From Terriglobia bacterium (GTDB taxonomy: Bacteria; Acidobacteriota; Terriglobia; Acidiferrales; UBA7541): 64,000 nt of DNA. Positions 43,242 through 52,708 of the stretch are shown in pieces. Numbering within the stretch: the stretch's first letter is position 1; every line of letters begins with the position of its first letter. A model generated the notes under the pieces. That model made no database searches and was not told the origin of the DNA. It worked only from the letters and a program-made list of their open reading frames with translations. Both the position numbers and the translations under genes were made by a program. The DNA is taken from the NCBI GenBank assembly GCA_020073375.1, contig JAIQFG010000009.1, positions 23,811-87,810 of the forward strand. The letters run 5' to 3'.

Positions 43242-43590
43242 ATTCCTCCGAGGCTAGAACCACGCAAATCGATCCCGAGGAAAAATCCTCGAGTTCGCGC
43301 CAGACCATGCGCGGAATGTAGAGCCCGTAGTGCGGGCGATTGAGAAAGAATTTGCGGCGCCTGCGGCCGTCGTCGATCACCACGGTGAAGCTGCCGGACG
43401 CGGCAATCACGAACTGCTCGAGCTTCTTGTGCGCATGGCCGCCGCGCATGGCGCCCGCGGGCACGTCGTACAGGTAATACACGCGCTTCACCGCAAACGG
43501 GATGTGCCGGTTGCCCTCGATGAAAGTGAGGTTGCCCCGTTGATCGGTGATCTTGGGCAGGTTCAGGATTCGCGGAATTTTGCGCATCAT
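43177..43590 (-). CDS. fdtA: FdtA/QdtA-like 3,4-ketoisomerase (cupin)
   Basis: 137 residues of the WxcM-like/FdtA cupin family. [19 protein letters not shown] is the family start, [21 protein letters not shown] carries the catalytic His52 and His54, and [27 protein letters not shown] the signature end. It isomerises dTDP-4-keto-6-deoxyglucose to the 3-keto sugar that the FdtB-like transaminase uses. The upstream enzymes RmlA and RmlB are not in the window. Which epimer (galacto or gluco) is formed cannot be told from sequence. The gap 43591-43749 upstream holds nothing recognisable. Confidence 0.83.
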   Translation of the reverse strand: MMRKIPRILNLPKITDQRGNLTFIEGNRHIPFAVKRVYYLYDVPAGAMRGGHAHKKLEQFVIAASGSFTVVIDDGRRRRKFFLNRPHYGLYIPRMVWRELEDFSSGSICVVLASEEYDESDYYRSYKAFLKAFRNQK

Positions 43591-43749
43591 GGCCGCACCC
43601 GCGCCGGCGGAAAACCGTGCGTTCGATCCGCCTGGAATTTTTCAATGTTTCGCATCATGCTATTTTGACGCACTGGCAATCCTCGCGATCGGAAGTCTTG
43701 CGCATTGCTGTTTGAAAGTTATTAGCCGGAACAGGGAAACGGCTGAAAA

Positions 43750-45507
43750 CTAGGTGGTTCCCGGCGAAGCAACGCGCTTCAGTTCGGAATCCCGGGCGTT
43801 TCCCGCCGGGCGGGCGGAAATGCCCGCGCCTTTTCCTTGCTCCTCGCCTTTGATCTTTTGCCAGGCGAGCTTGAGGACCACCTTCTGCCAATCCGGCAGC
43901 AGGCAGGTCGGCAAGAGGCTCCACTGGGAGCCGAAGAAATCCCGCCAGACTTTCATGCGGGCATTAAACGGAAACAAGCCGACGGCGTTGCGCATCACGT
44001 AGGAAACGTCGCAGGCCAAGCCGGAGATCGAGAAGACCTCGTTCAACTGGGTCTCGAGATCTCCGACTTCCCGCAAGACGCGCCGGCCCGGAACGAATGC
44101 GGCCTGCGAGGCTTCGGCCGATCTCTGATACAGCTTTTCCAGAAATTCGTTCCAGCCGCCCTTGGCGTGATAGGCGATCAGGCTTTCGCGGGTCGCTCGC
44201 CCCAATTCGCCTCTCAATTCGGGATTCTCGATGAGGCGGTTGATGTGCCGGCCGTATTCCTCGATGTTTGACCCACGCAGGATCAGCTTGGTGAGCGCCA
44301 AATCGTCTCCGCACAGGATTTCCGCGCGCGCGGAATAGCTCACAATAGGAGCCGCATGGCAACCCGCTTCGAGCACGGCGGTCAGCGAGCTGAAGGGAAA
44401 CGAATCCAGGTAAATATCGGCGGCCTGATAAAACAGCGCGGTATCGGCGCGGCGTCCGAGGACTTTCAATTGCCCCGCGGCACGCCGGCTGGCCGAAGCC
44501 CACACGCCGGTGTCCGCCGGGCCGATTGCCAGAAGCTGTGCCTTGGGATGGTTTTGCAAAATCGGCAGCAGGACATCGGTGAAGTGCTGGCCCTCGGGCG
44601 CGTTGTACTTGTAGGCGCCGGCGATGGTCAGCAGGACGATGGCATCGTCGGCAATTCCCAGCTGCTTCTTGGCTTCACTGCGCTCCAGAAGCTTGGGTTC
44701 CACTTCCAGGGGAATCGGGAGCATGGAAATGCGCGACGGCGCGATTCCCCTGCGACTCTCGGAAAGCTTGCGGCCTGAGTCCCTCATTTCGGCGACCTGA
44801 TCGCCGATGCCGGCGCCGAGCCAGAACACGTGATCGTTGTGATTCAGGAACGAAACCGGCGGGCGCTGTTCCTTGCGCGCGAAGGCCATCAGCGGCACCA
44901 CGTCATATTGATGAATGTGCAGCGCCACGTGATCAAAATCCGCGGCCAGTTTTCGCAGGGCCTGCGCCCGGGAGAGCAGGCCGCCGGGGCCGCGGTCCAG
45001 ATAATGAACTTTTCCGCCGGACGCTTCCGCCGCCTCAATCAGCGGGGCGGGAACCTCCAGCACGCGCTGGCTGGTGAGCGCCACAGAATGGGAACGCCTG
45101 GCGTCGGCTTCGATCCATCGCCAGGTCAGCCGGGTATGCCCGCCCAGGCCATGCACTTCCGTCATGACGTGCAATATATTTTTTGGCGGCACACGCGGCT
45201 CGTGAGCCGCGGCCGGGGGCAGCGAAGCCAGAGAAGAACCGATTTCGTTCAGCAGGTCCTCAAGCTCGGGGCAGGCGAACAATCCGATCGGATGCAGCCA
45301 GGCGTAGTAGCCGGCGGCCTGGATGTAGGCCGCGCTAGATTCGGGATCGCCCGCACGCAAATATTCCCGGGCCAGGGCCGTGAGCCGTTCAAACTCCGCG
45401 AAGTATTTCTCGATGATTTCGCCGGAGCCCGCGTTTTTTTCGCTGGTCAACTGAACAACTTCCAAGATTGGATCTCCCCTGCAAGTTTGCCTTCGTGCGC
45501 CATGCAC
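43750..45507 (-). CDS. Large glycosyltransferase-like protein (GT4-type fold)
   Basis: 585 residues. The N-terminal part (~1-110) is a helical extension. The middle carries NILHVMTEVHGLGGHTRLTWRWI (loop binding the acceptor) and HQYDVVPLMAF; the donor domain has AIVLLTIAGAYKYNAPEG and LFYQAADIYLDSFPFSSLTAVLEAGCHAAPIVSYSARAEI, the usual E-x7-E-like region of GT-B retaining enzymes, though changed. Its C-terminal ~130 residues are of unknown type. The start GTG 45507 has GGGAGA at 5 nt; a TTG at 45465 with GGGGAGA is a real alternative. Donor and acceptor unknown. Confidence 0.65.
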   Translation of the reverse strand: MHGARRQTCRGDPILEVVQLTSEKNAGSGEIIEKYFAEFERLTALAREYLRAGDPESSAAYIQAAGYYAWLHPIGLFACPELEDLLNEIGSSLASLPPAAAHEPRVPPKNILHVMTEVHGLGGHTRLTWRWIEADARRSHSVALTSQRVLEVPAPLIEAAEASGGKVHYLDRGPGGLLSRAQALRKLAADFDHVALHIHQYDVVPLMAFARKEQRPPVSFLNHNDHVFWLGAGIGDQVAEMRDSGRKLSESRRGIAPSRISMLPIPLEVEPKLLERSEAKKQLGIADDAIVLLTIAGAYKYNAPEGQHFTDVLLPILQNHPKAQLLAIGPADTGVWASASRRAAGQLKVLGRRADTALFYQAADIYLDSFPFSSLTAVLEAGCHAAPIVSYSARAEILCGDDLALTKLILRGSNIEEYGRHINRLIENPELRGELGRATRESLIAYHAKGGWNEFLEKLYQRSAEASQAAFVPGRRVLREVGDLETQLNEVFSISGLACDVSYVMRNAVGLFPFNARMKVWRDFFGSQWSLLPTCLLPDWQKVVLKLAWQKIKGEEQGKGAGISARPAGNARDSELKRVASPGTT

Positions 45508-45645
45508 GGGGGTCTCCCGGAGCAGCTTGAAATTCCGAGCGGCCCGGGGGGTTGCAGCGTCCTGAATTACAATTGTGTTTTAGTTGTGAATCGGGCGCCC
45601 GCTCAGCTGGAGCGCCCGTGGGAGGCGAATATTTAAGAACCGGCA

Positions 45646-45673
45646 GGCGAGCCCAGCGATTGCCGGGCTTGCC
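45646..45673 (-). terminator. Hairpin after the beta-helix gene
   Basis: GGCGAGCCC pairs with GGGCTTGCC (one G-T pair) across a 10-nt loop, 35 nt past the stop of the gene at 45708-47144. There is only a weak A/T-rich run after it on the minus strand. It separates that gene from the glycosyltransferase gene. Confidence 0.35.
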
Positions 45674-45707
45674 CGGAATGCCGTTCAAACCCCGCCGTCA
45701 AACGCGC

Positions 45708-47144
45708 CTACTGAATCGAGACCACGTGAAAACCCTGTGGAACCGGGGGCAAGGAGGACGACGTCCCGTTTAATTGAAGGGCGCCTCTGTCCAGGGTGCC
45801 GCTCGCCCCGCGCGTTACGCCGAACAGGTCCACGTTGTAGGGAGACGACAACTGCAAACCCGCCTGGGTGTCCGCAGTCAGCATGAATCCCGCAACTGTG
45901 CCGGCGGTCGGATTCACGAACGGATTGGTGCTACTACTATAACTATGAGCCCCGTTGTCATTCGTCTTGTTTGAGATTTGATAATATGCGTTGTAATCGT
46001 AGGTTCCCGCTCCGGCCTGTCCGGCATTGCAATTTGGGCCGAAGTTGGCCCAGATATTGTTGTAAATCGTCGCGGACACAAATTCATTGGAATTGATGGT
46101 GTAGGCCTGCCCGTTGCAGTTCTGGCTGCCGGACAGATTCAGGCCGACAATCGTGTTGTTGTAGATCTTCAGCAATCCCGTCTTGCAGCATCCCTGCGTC
46201 TCGTCGAAGATGCCCACAATGCCGTCGTCGTAGCCAACCCGGCCATCGCCCTGCACCTGGGCGTTCCAGGCGGCATCCCAATAGAAAACGTTTCCGTAGA
46301 TTTCCCAGTCGACAATCGGCGCGCCATTGCCTCCTGCGGCCAGCGATATCGCGGCGCTGGATTGCATGTCCTGCCACATGTTGTAGCGCAGGATCATGGT
46401 GCCGAACGTGGACTGGATGCCCTGGCAGTGATTCGCGGTGGTGGGGCCGAAATTGTTGTAGCTGATCCAGCTGTATTCGACGGTGATGGTGTCGCCCAGA
46501 TTATCGTTGAACGAGAGCGTGTCGCACCCAGTGTTGTGAACGTGGGAATGCCCGATGTAGGTCTGATTGCACGGACCGGGAATGCAGTAGATGCCTTCGT
46601 CGTGCGTCCCGTCCTGGTGGACGTTCGAGCCCTGGACATCGATGTAATCCATGGTGATGTTGGTCACCTGGCTGCCATTGCCGAGAACCAGCGCGCCGCT
46701 GCCGTCCGATGTGCCGGGATGGTTGATCTTGATGAGGTGGCAGGACGGGTTATCCGTGGGGTAGGTGCAACCCGGCACCGCCTGCCCGTTCAACTTCCAG
46801 AAGCTGGTCGCGATGGTCGTACCGCCCAGCACCGCCTGCCCTTGGAAGGAATCGCTCCATCCGGTGGTCGTGCCGTGATCTCCGGACCCGCCTACGGCGC
46901 CGCGAATTTCAATCACCGTATTTCCGCTGGTGCCCGCGGATAGCGTCAGGCCGGAATAGCTTCCCGCGGCAATGTAGTAGACGTCGCCGCGAGTCCAGTT
47001 CGCCGAACTGAGCGAAGTCCAGGCATTGGTCCAGTCCGTGCCGTTGTTCGCGCCCGTGGCGCCGGCGCGGATATAGTGGTTGGCGGCAAATACGTTCGTT
47101 GCGGCAAGCGCGAAAACCATCATCAATAGAATTCTCTTTGTCAT
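45708..47144 (-). CDS. Secreted right-handed beta-helix protein
   Basis: 478 residues. The signal peptide is ILLMMVFALAATNVFA, with mature start near ANHYIRAGATGANNG. The rest is built of short strands with Asn/Ser/Thr/Gly turns (e.g. VTNITMDYIDVQGSN, TYIGHSHVHNT, ITVEYSWISYNNF, LLKIYNNTIVGLN, SATIYNNIW), the ladder of a right-handed parallel beta-helix as in pectate lyase-like, polysaccharide-acting proteins. It may bind or cleave the exported polymer; catalytic residues are not assignable. Six or more Cys suggest disulfides. It lies between the Wzy-like and glycosyltransferase genes. No PEP-CTERM-like end. Confidence 0.7.
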   Translation of the reverse strand: MTKRILLMMVFALAATNVFAANHYIRAGATGANNGTDWTNAWTSLSSANWTRGDVYYIAAGSYSGLTLSAGTSGNTVIEIRGAVGGSGDHGTTTGWSDSFQGQAVLGGTTIATSFWKLNGQAVPGCTYPTDNPSCHLIKINHPGTSDGSGALVLGNGSQVTNITMDYIDVQGSNVHQDGTHDEGIYCIPGPCNQTYIGHSHVHNTGCDTLSFNDNLGDTITVEYSWISYNNFGPTTANHCQGIQSTFGTMILRYNMWQDMQSSAAISLAAGGNGAPIVDWEIYGNVFYWDAAWNAQVQGDGRVGYDDGIVGIFDETQGCCKTGLLKIYNNTIVGLNLSGSQNCNGQAYTINSNEFVSATIYNNIWANFGPNCNAGQAGAGTYDYNAYYQISNKTNDNGAHSYSSSTNPFVNPTAGTVAGFMLTADTQAGLQLSSPYNVDLFGVTRGASGTLDRGALQLNGTSSSLPPVPQGFHVVSIQ

Positions 47145-47317
47145 TCCAGCTACCTGTCTTCCTTTGTGCTGAGTTGGCGCATCTTTTCGCTTTTGTTTTA
47201 TCCCATGCTCTCCAACACAGCGTCTACTGAACCAAAGGACAGGACGGGGTCAGTGTTTCGGTGCAGGACCCAAAAACGGTTCGCAAGCGGCCCAGCTTCC
47301 TGGATATCCCGGCTCCC

Positions 47318-48715
47318 TTACCGCAACGCTTCGGCAAAATGCCTTTGCATGCCGATATTTTCGGTTTCGGGCTCCTGCTCCACCAAAGCTTCCTGCTCGA
47401 CCAGGCTCGGATAGATCATGGCCATGGCCACAACGATCCAGGACATGTAGGTCTGCTGGCCCCAGCTCAGGATGTCCACGTTGGTCATCTGAAAAACAAA
47501 CGCGCAGATGTTCACGAGCAGAACCACGCACGGAAGATTTGCCGGCTTCGGCAACTTCAGGGAATAGCGAAGCGCCTTGAACCCCGCGAACAGGTACACC
47601 GAGATGGCCAGAAGGAACCCGATGTATCCGGTCTCAATCATCAGCGCGGCCACGGAACTGTCGCAACTCCGGAACGTGACGACCGAGCCCAGAAAGATCA
47701 TCTGCCATCCCAAAAAGTAGAACGATTCCGGACCGTAGCCCCATAACGCGCGCCAAAAATCGTGATTCAGGTGCGAGAAGGCCAGATCATAGAGCGCGTA
47801 TCTCCACTGATAGGAAGCGCCCTGAATGGAATCGGAACTCATCGTCAGACTGGCAAGATTCGAGATGGTCAGCCAGATTCCCGGGCGGGCAAGCAATACA
47901 ATCACGCCGAGCACGGCAATTCCCATCACGTAGCGCCGCATCTGGCGTCCGCCGCTCAGTAAAACCACGGTCATGGAAAGGGCCGCCGCCATCCAGGGGC
48001 CGCGGCTGGTGGTCTTATACAGGTTCAGGAACATCAGAAACGTTGCGGACCAAAGAAATATTTTCTCTTTTACCGTCTGCGAGGCGGTGATCAGGTACAG
48101 AGCCATGGGAATGGCCATGGCCAGGGACGCCCCATACAGGATGGGATGCCCAAACGTGGTTTGCACCCTTTCCCCGCGGTCTCCCGCCGTCCCCGCCAGG
48201 TCCGCGAACCGGTGATAGACCTGCGGGAACACGCTCATCACACTCCAGTTGGCATACACTTCCAGGACGCCGAACACGGAGAGAACCACCATGGCGGCCA
48301 CAAAACCGTACATGATCTTGCGAACCGTTTCGGTCCGGGTGATGCTCTTGGCGAAGATGTAGTAGAGCACGAAGAAATCGAAAAACTCCGACAGGACCGC
48401 CTTGATGCTGGTCGTGAACACGATGGAATTTGCCGAGGCCACCAGCATCCAGGCCATCAGGCAAAAAATCGTGATCTTTAGCGGCAGCTTTCGCTTTTCC
48501 TGGACCTCCTTGGAAAACAGATACAGCACGCTGGCCAGAACCACGATCAGGCGCTGCGTGGTCAGGTCGAAAAATCCCGCGGAGATCTGCGATTCGTAAG
48601 GGAACAGCATCAGCAGAAACGCGATCAACGGCAGCGTGCGCTCCAGCCCCTTGCGATAAGCGCTGCCCAGGATCAGCAGGATGACGATGGCGTCGATGGT
48701 GTAGACAAGTGTCAT
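47318..48715 (-). CDS. O-antigen ligase/polymerase-like membrane protein (Wzy)
   Basis: 465 residues with about 11 hydrophobic segments. A stretch around GERVQTTFGHPILYGASLAMAIPMALYL contains the FxHP/GxP pattern of the Wzy_C domain, and the loop near SDSIQGASYQWRYALYDLAFSHL fits the large periplasmic loop. It would polymerise the repeat units at the periplasmic face. It is followed by the beta-helix gene after 173 nt and preceded closely by the deacetylase-like gene (24 nt). The symbol is left empty because ligase and polymerase cannot be told apart. Confidence 0.75.
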   Translation of the reverse strand: MTLVYTIDAIVILLILGSAYRKGLERTLPLIAFLLMLFPYESQISAGFFDLTTQRLIVVLASVLYLFSKEVQEKRKLPLKITIFCLMAWMLVASANSIVFTTSIKAVLSEFFDFFVLYYIFAKSITRTETVRKIMYGFVAAMVVLSVFGVLEVYANWSVMSVFPQVYHRFADLAGTAGDRGERVQTTFGHPILYGASLAMAIPMALYLITASQTVKEKIFLWSATFLMFLNLYKTTSRGPWMAAALSMTVVLLSGGRQMRRYVMGIAVLGVIVLLARPGIWLTISNLASLTMSSDSIQGASYQWRYALYDLAFSHLNHDFWRALWGYGPESFYFLGWQMIFLGSVVTFRSCDSSVAALMIETGYIGFLLAISVYLFAGFKALRYSLKLPKPANLPCVVLLVNICAFVFQMTNVDILSWGQQTYMSWIVVAMAMIYPSLVEQEALVEQEPETENIGMQRHFAEALR

Positions 48716-48739
48716 GGGAAAGTTTCCTTGCGGACCTGC

Positions 48740-50746
48740 TTAAACGCTGGCCTCGCGCTTGGGCCGCGATCTTTTGCGCATGAATTTAGCGATTCCCGCG
48801 AGCACGGCGGCCAGGAGCAGGAACGGAAGGGCCTTCTCGAAATAGAGTTCGTAGGCGTCCAGGCCGTGCTTGTAATAGAACGCGGTGAATTTGCGCCCCG
48901 CGGACCAGGTGGACAGCGTGGTATCGCGGAACTCGGCAACGCGCCGTACGATCACGACGTACAGGCTGGTTTTGGAAATGTCGATCGCGGCGAGGTTCAA
49001 GTCGTTCTTGTACTCGATCGAGATGTGCCGGCTCGACATTGCGGGCACGGTGACTTGAAACGCCATCTCCCCGTCCTTGCGGTCATAGGCCTGCGGCTTT
49101 CCGTCGACCGTCAGCGACACAATTTCCGGCTGAAAATTTTCCTGTTTTGCTACCCAAAAAGTGTTTTCGCGCGGCGCCGGATTTTCCAGGACCAGGTCGC
49201 TCGAAAACGCGCGCACATCCACTCCGCCGTCCTCGCGGAGCCTTTCGACATACAGATGCTGGACGACGCACTTCATGCCGCACCAGTGAATGTCCGGCTG
49301 CATGAGGTTGGTTTCGTCGGCAAAACGGTTGAAGGTTCCGATGCCGTCGTCAAATAGTTTTTCGTGGCCGTAGAAAAGCGCCGGGTTATCGAGAAACAAT
49401 TGAATCGCGATGATTGCCCGGGGCAGCGTGATCTCCGCCGAATAGCGCAGCAGCGTCGGGAAGTTCGAGTAGCGCAGCGTCACCGGCCGCAGATAGAACT
49501 GCAAATCGTCGTCCGGGGCGGCCGAGCCCAGAGGCACGTCCTCGGAATTGGCTGTGGCCAGGTAATTGTATTTCTTCATGGCCGCGAACGTGTCGTTCGG
49601 GGCGATGGCGTGCGGGAAAACCATCACGCGGTCGTAGGGAATTCCGGTCAGCTGCGAGAATTTTTCCATGCGCGCGATGCCCTGCTGCAAGTTCGCGACC
49701 TGATCGGCGAGCGGCGCGATCGAGTAGGCGTCGAATTCCCGGTGATCGTGATTGTTGCCGTGCACCGAAATCGAGTAGCGGTCCGGATGCTCGCGGAACA
49801 TGGAAACGATGTCCTGCTGGTTTCGATTGTAATTCAGCGGAATGAAGGCGATGGTCGTATGGAAATTGTGCTTTTCCATTTCGCCCAGCAGGGCGTGATA
49901 GTTGATGTGGCCGTAGGGCTCCCGGAGCAAAGAATCATCGAGCGTCAGATTGGCGTAGTGCGCGGGATTGTGCCAGCCCTTGTCGCCCGCGGCGTAGCGC
50001 ACGAAGATCATTTCCGGAGCCACCTGGGAAAAAATATCCGGCAAATGGCGGCGGGAAAGCGGCTTGAGCGGCCCGGCGGAATTCATGGCCGCCAACAGGA
50101 ACAGGTCCCCGGATTCGAGCGGGAGGCGGACGAACACAGGCTTGCTGCTTCCGCCCTGGTCGGCGGAAAGCACGGTTTGCGCGCCTCTTACCGCAGCGGC
50201 CGCGAAATTGCAAGACGCCGAATCGACGGCCGGGAGTGCGATCCCGGCAAGCTGCCGTGTGATGTCCGTTCTTGGGCCCACCACGTAAGAGACGTTAGAA
50301 ACGTCAGCGGGAAGCGCGCCGCACGCGGACAGCGGCTGGCCGGGCAAGGAAACGAACTGGCCAAAGTCCGTCGCCGGAGTGATTCCGAAAATCAATATCG
50401 GAATGCTTTTGGCGCCGTTGCGCCGCGCGGCCGAGAGCAGTTGCTTCATGGAAACCGATTCCAGTGCCGCGGGGGTCGCGACCACGCCCAGTGTTTCGCT
50501 GCTCTGGATCGCTTTCAGCGCGGAAGCCGGATCCCCTGCATTTTTCAGGAGCACGGGAGCAAGCTTCACGCCGTAAAACTCGGTGGCGACGTCCCAATGC
50601 TGCTGGCCGGCGGCGGCGTCCTTCTCCGTCTGCAGATACACCAGGTCCTGGGCGGCGCACACGCGTGCAAAACTTGCCAGAAATAGAAATGCAAGTGCAG
50701 GGTACACTCTTCGCGCCAGGGACAGCCGATGGGATGATTTTTTCAT
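48740..50746 (-). CDS. Exported, membrane-anchored deacetylase-like protein of unknown type
   Basis: 668 residues. The signal peptide is YPALAFLFLASFARVCAAQ, an N-terminal ~250-residue domain is of unknown fold, and a polysaccharide-deacetylase-like middle carries ANLTLDDSLLREPYGHINY (a TxDD-like motif 1) and SISVHGNNHDH (His pair). A C-terminal beta domain and one membrane helix (ALPFLLLAAVLAGIAKFM) end in KRSRPKREASV. It would act outside the cytoplasmic membrane on the exported glycan. Start ATG 50746 is chosen because it begins the signal peptide (MKKSSHRLSLARR); the open frame upstream to 51004 is antisense to the AsnB gene. Confidence 0.6.
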   Translation of the reverse strand: MKKSSHRLSLARRVYPALAFLFLASFARVCAAQDLVYLQTEKDAAAGQQHWDVATEFYGVKLAPVLLKNAGDPASALKAIQSSETLGVVATPAALESVSMKQLLSAARRNGAKSIPILIFGITPATDFGQFVSLPGQPLSACGALPADVSNVSYVVGPRTDITRQLAGIALPAVDSASCNFAAAAVRGAQTVLSADQGGSSKPVFVRLPLESGDLFLLAAMNSAGPLKPLSRRHLPDIFSQVAPEMIFVRYAAGDKGWHNPAHYANLTLDDSLLREPYGHINYHALLGEMEKHNFHTTIAFIPLNYNRNQQDIVSMFREHPDRYSISVHGNNHDHREFDAYSIAPLADQVANLQQGIARMEKFSQLTGIPYDRVMVFPHAIAPNDTFAAMKKYNYLATANSEDVPLGSAAPDDDLQFYLRPVTLRYSNFPTLLRYSAEITLPRAIIAIQLFLDNPALFYGHEKLFDDGIGTFNRFADETNLMQPDIHWCGMKCVVQHLYVERLREDGGVDVRAFSSDLVLENPAPRENTFWVAKQENFQPEIVSLTVDGKPQAYDRKDGEMAFQVTVPAMSSRHISIEYKNDLNLAAIDISKTSLYVVIVRRVAEFRDTTLSTWSAGRKFTAFYYKHGLDAYELYFEKALPFLLLAAVLAGIAKFMRKRSRPKREASV

Positions 50747-50757
50747 GGGATATCGGT

Positions 50758-52704
50758 TTACTTCGCCGCCGGCACGGCGCCGGATGCGTCCAGTTGCTCG
50801 GAACCCATCGCCTCGCCATCGATGAACATGCGATGCCACAGTTCCAGAACCACCAGGGAGAAAATTTCCTTGGAGCGGTTCACGCCGCCGGCATTGTCCT
50901 GCAGGATTTTCTCGACGGCGCCGCGCTCGAAGTAGCCGCGCTCGACGGTGCGCTTGTCGGTGAGGATGTCGCGCACGTAATTGCGCATCTCGCCGCGGAT
51001 CCAAGTTTCGTACGGCACGGGGAAACCCGTTTTCTTGCGGTTCAGGATTTTTTCCGGGACCCGGTCCTCGAGCGCCTTCTTCAGCACATATTTCGTGGTG
51101 AGGCCGTGCAACTTGGACGACCGCGGAAGCGACGCGGCGAATTCCAGCACGCGGTGATCGAGCAGCGGAACGCGCAGCTCGAGCGAATTGGCCATCGTGA
51201 TCTTGTCGGCCTTGACCAGCAGGTCGTCGGGCAGCCAGGTCTTGGTGTCCAGAAACAGCATCCGGTCCAGAACGTCCATGCCCGACAGTTGCGCCGCGTA
51301 CTGGCGCGCCAGCGTTTTCGGCGCGTGGCCGTTCACCGGCAGGCTCGCGCGGAATCCCGCGGAGTACAGCTGCGCCTTCATCTGGTTGAAGGATTCGTTC
51401 GGGCCGGAGGTGCGGCTGAAATAATAATCTTCAAACGGCTGGCTCATCAGCGGCGCGTATTTGTTCAGGCGCGAGAAACCAGGAACGTGTCCGAGGGCGG
51501 ACGCAGCCAGGCCGGAAACCCCGGCCGCGGGGCCCAGGGCGCGCTTCATTTTTTCCAGCCAGTAAATGTTGCGGTAATTCTGGTACCCGGCGAAAGCTTC
51601 GTCGCCGCCTTCTCCGGAGAGCAGCACGGTGACGTGCTCGCGCGCAAGTTTGGTAACGTAGTAGAGCGCGATGGCCGGGGGCTCACATACCGGCTCTTCC
51701 ATGTGCCAGACGTAGCGCGGCAGGCAATCCTCAAAATCCTTGGCCGCGATGGTCATTTCAAAATGGCGCGCGCCGTACTTGTCGGCGGCCAGCTGCGCGT
51801 AGGGCCGCTCATCGGCGAACTGCTCGCCCTCGAATCCGATGGTGAACGTGCTGATCTGCTTTCCGGTCTGCTCGGTCGCAAAGCTCAGCATGGCGGTCGA
51901 GTCAACGCCGCCGCTCAGCAGCACGCCGACCGGCACGTCCGCGATCATGTGGCCGCGCACGGTTTCCGAAAGCAGTTCGACCAGTTCGCGCTCGTACTCC
52001 TGTTCGGTGCCGGTAGTCCGTTTCGCGGCGAACGACAGATCCCAATACTGCGCAATGCGGACCTTGCCGTCGCGCACGATCATGAAGTGCCCGGGCAGGA
52101 GTTTGGAAATTCCCTTGAATAAAGTTTCCGCGCCTGGAACGTAAAGATAGGTGAGGAACGTGTCGAGCTGCGCCGGATCCATTTCGGCGCGCACCGAGGG
52201 ATCGCGCAGTATGGCTTTAATTTCCGAGGAGAAGAGCAGCGCGTCGCGCGTCACCGCGTAGTAGAGCGGCTTGATGCCCACGCGATCGCGCGCAATCAGC
52301 AGCGTTTTCTTGCGGTCGTCCCAGATGGCGAAGCTGAACATGCCCCAGAGTTTTTCGATGGCCGCTTCGCCCAGCTCCTCGTACAGGTGGACGATCACTT
52401 CCGTGTCGGTGGCGGTGCGAAAGGTGTGGCCCTTATCGACCAGGAAGGCGCGCAATTCCTTGTAATTGTAAATTTCGCCGTTGAAAATAATCCATACCGT
52501 GCCGTCCTCGTTGCAGATCGGCTGCTTGCCGGTGCTCAGGTCGATGATATTCAGGCGCAGGTGGCCCAGGCCGACGTTCGCGGCGAAGTAAGTGCCGTCC
52601 TCGTCCGGGCCGCGGTGCCGGATCACGGACATCATGTCGCGGATCAAGGCCGGGGGAACCGGCCGGCTGGCGTCGAAATTCAGTTTTCCGCAGATGCCGC
52701 ACAT
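50758..52704 (-). CDS. asnB: Glutamine-dependent asparagine synthetase-like amidotransferase
   Basis: 648 residues. Cys2 is the class II glutaminase nucleophile (MCGICGKLNF), followed by RGPDEDG and FNGEIYNY. The synthetase domain has the ATP motif SGGVDSTAMLSF, then GEGGDEAFAGYQNY and KTGFPVPYETW. In exopolysaccharide loci such paralogs are thought to amidate a sugar uronic acid or an amino acid substituent rather than make free asparagine; that role is inferred from location. The start ATG lies 4 nt after the stop of the glycosyltransferase gene. A uronic acid made through Ugd or the Wbp-like genes would be a natural substrate. Confidence 0.85.
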   Translation of the reverse strand: MCGICGKLNFDASRPVPPALIRDMMSVIRHRGPDEDGTYFAANVGLGHLRLNIIDLSTGKQPICNEDGTVWIIFNGEIYNYKELRAFLVDKGHTFRTATDTEVIVHLYEELGEAAIEKLWGMFSFAIWDDRKKTLLIARDRVGIKPLYYAVTRDALLFSSEIKAILRDPSVRAEMDPAQLDTFLTYLYVPGAETLFKGISKLLPGHFMIVRDGKVRIAQYWDLSFAAKRTTGTEQEYERELVELLSETVRGHMIADVPVGVLLSGGVDSTAMLSFATEQTGKQISTFTIGFEGEQFADERPYAQLAADKYGARHFEMTIAAKDFEDCLPRYVWHMEEPVCEPPAIALYYVTKLAREHVTVLLSGEGGDEAFAGYQNYRNIYWLEKMKRALGPAAGVSGLAASALGHVPGFSRLNKYAPLMSQPFEDYYFSRTSGPNESFNQMKAQLYSAGFRASLPVNGHAPKTLARQYAAQLSGMDVLDRMLFLDTKTWLPDDLLVKADKITMANSLELRVPLLDHRVLEFAASLPRSSKLHGLTTKYVLKKALEDRVPEKILNRKKTGFPVPYETWIRGEMRNYVRDILTDKRTVERGYFERGAVEKILQDNAGGVNRSKEIFSLVVLELWHRMFIDGEAMGSEQLDASGAVPAAK

Positions 52705-52708
52705 AAAG

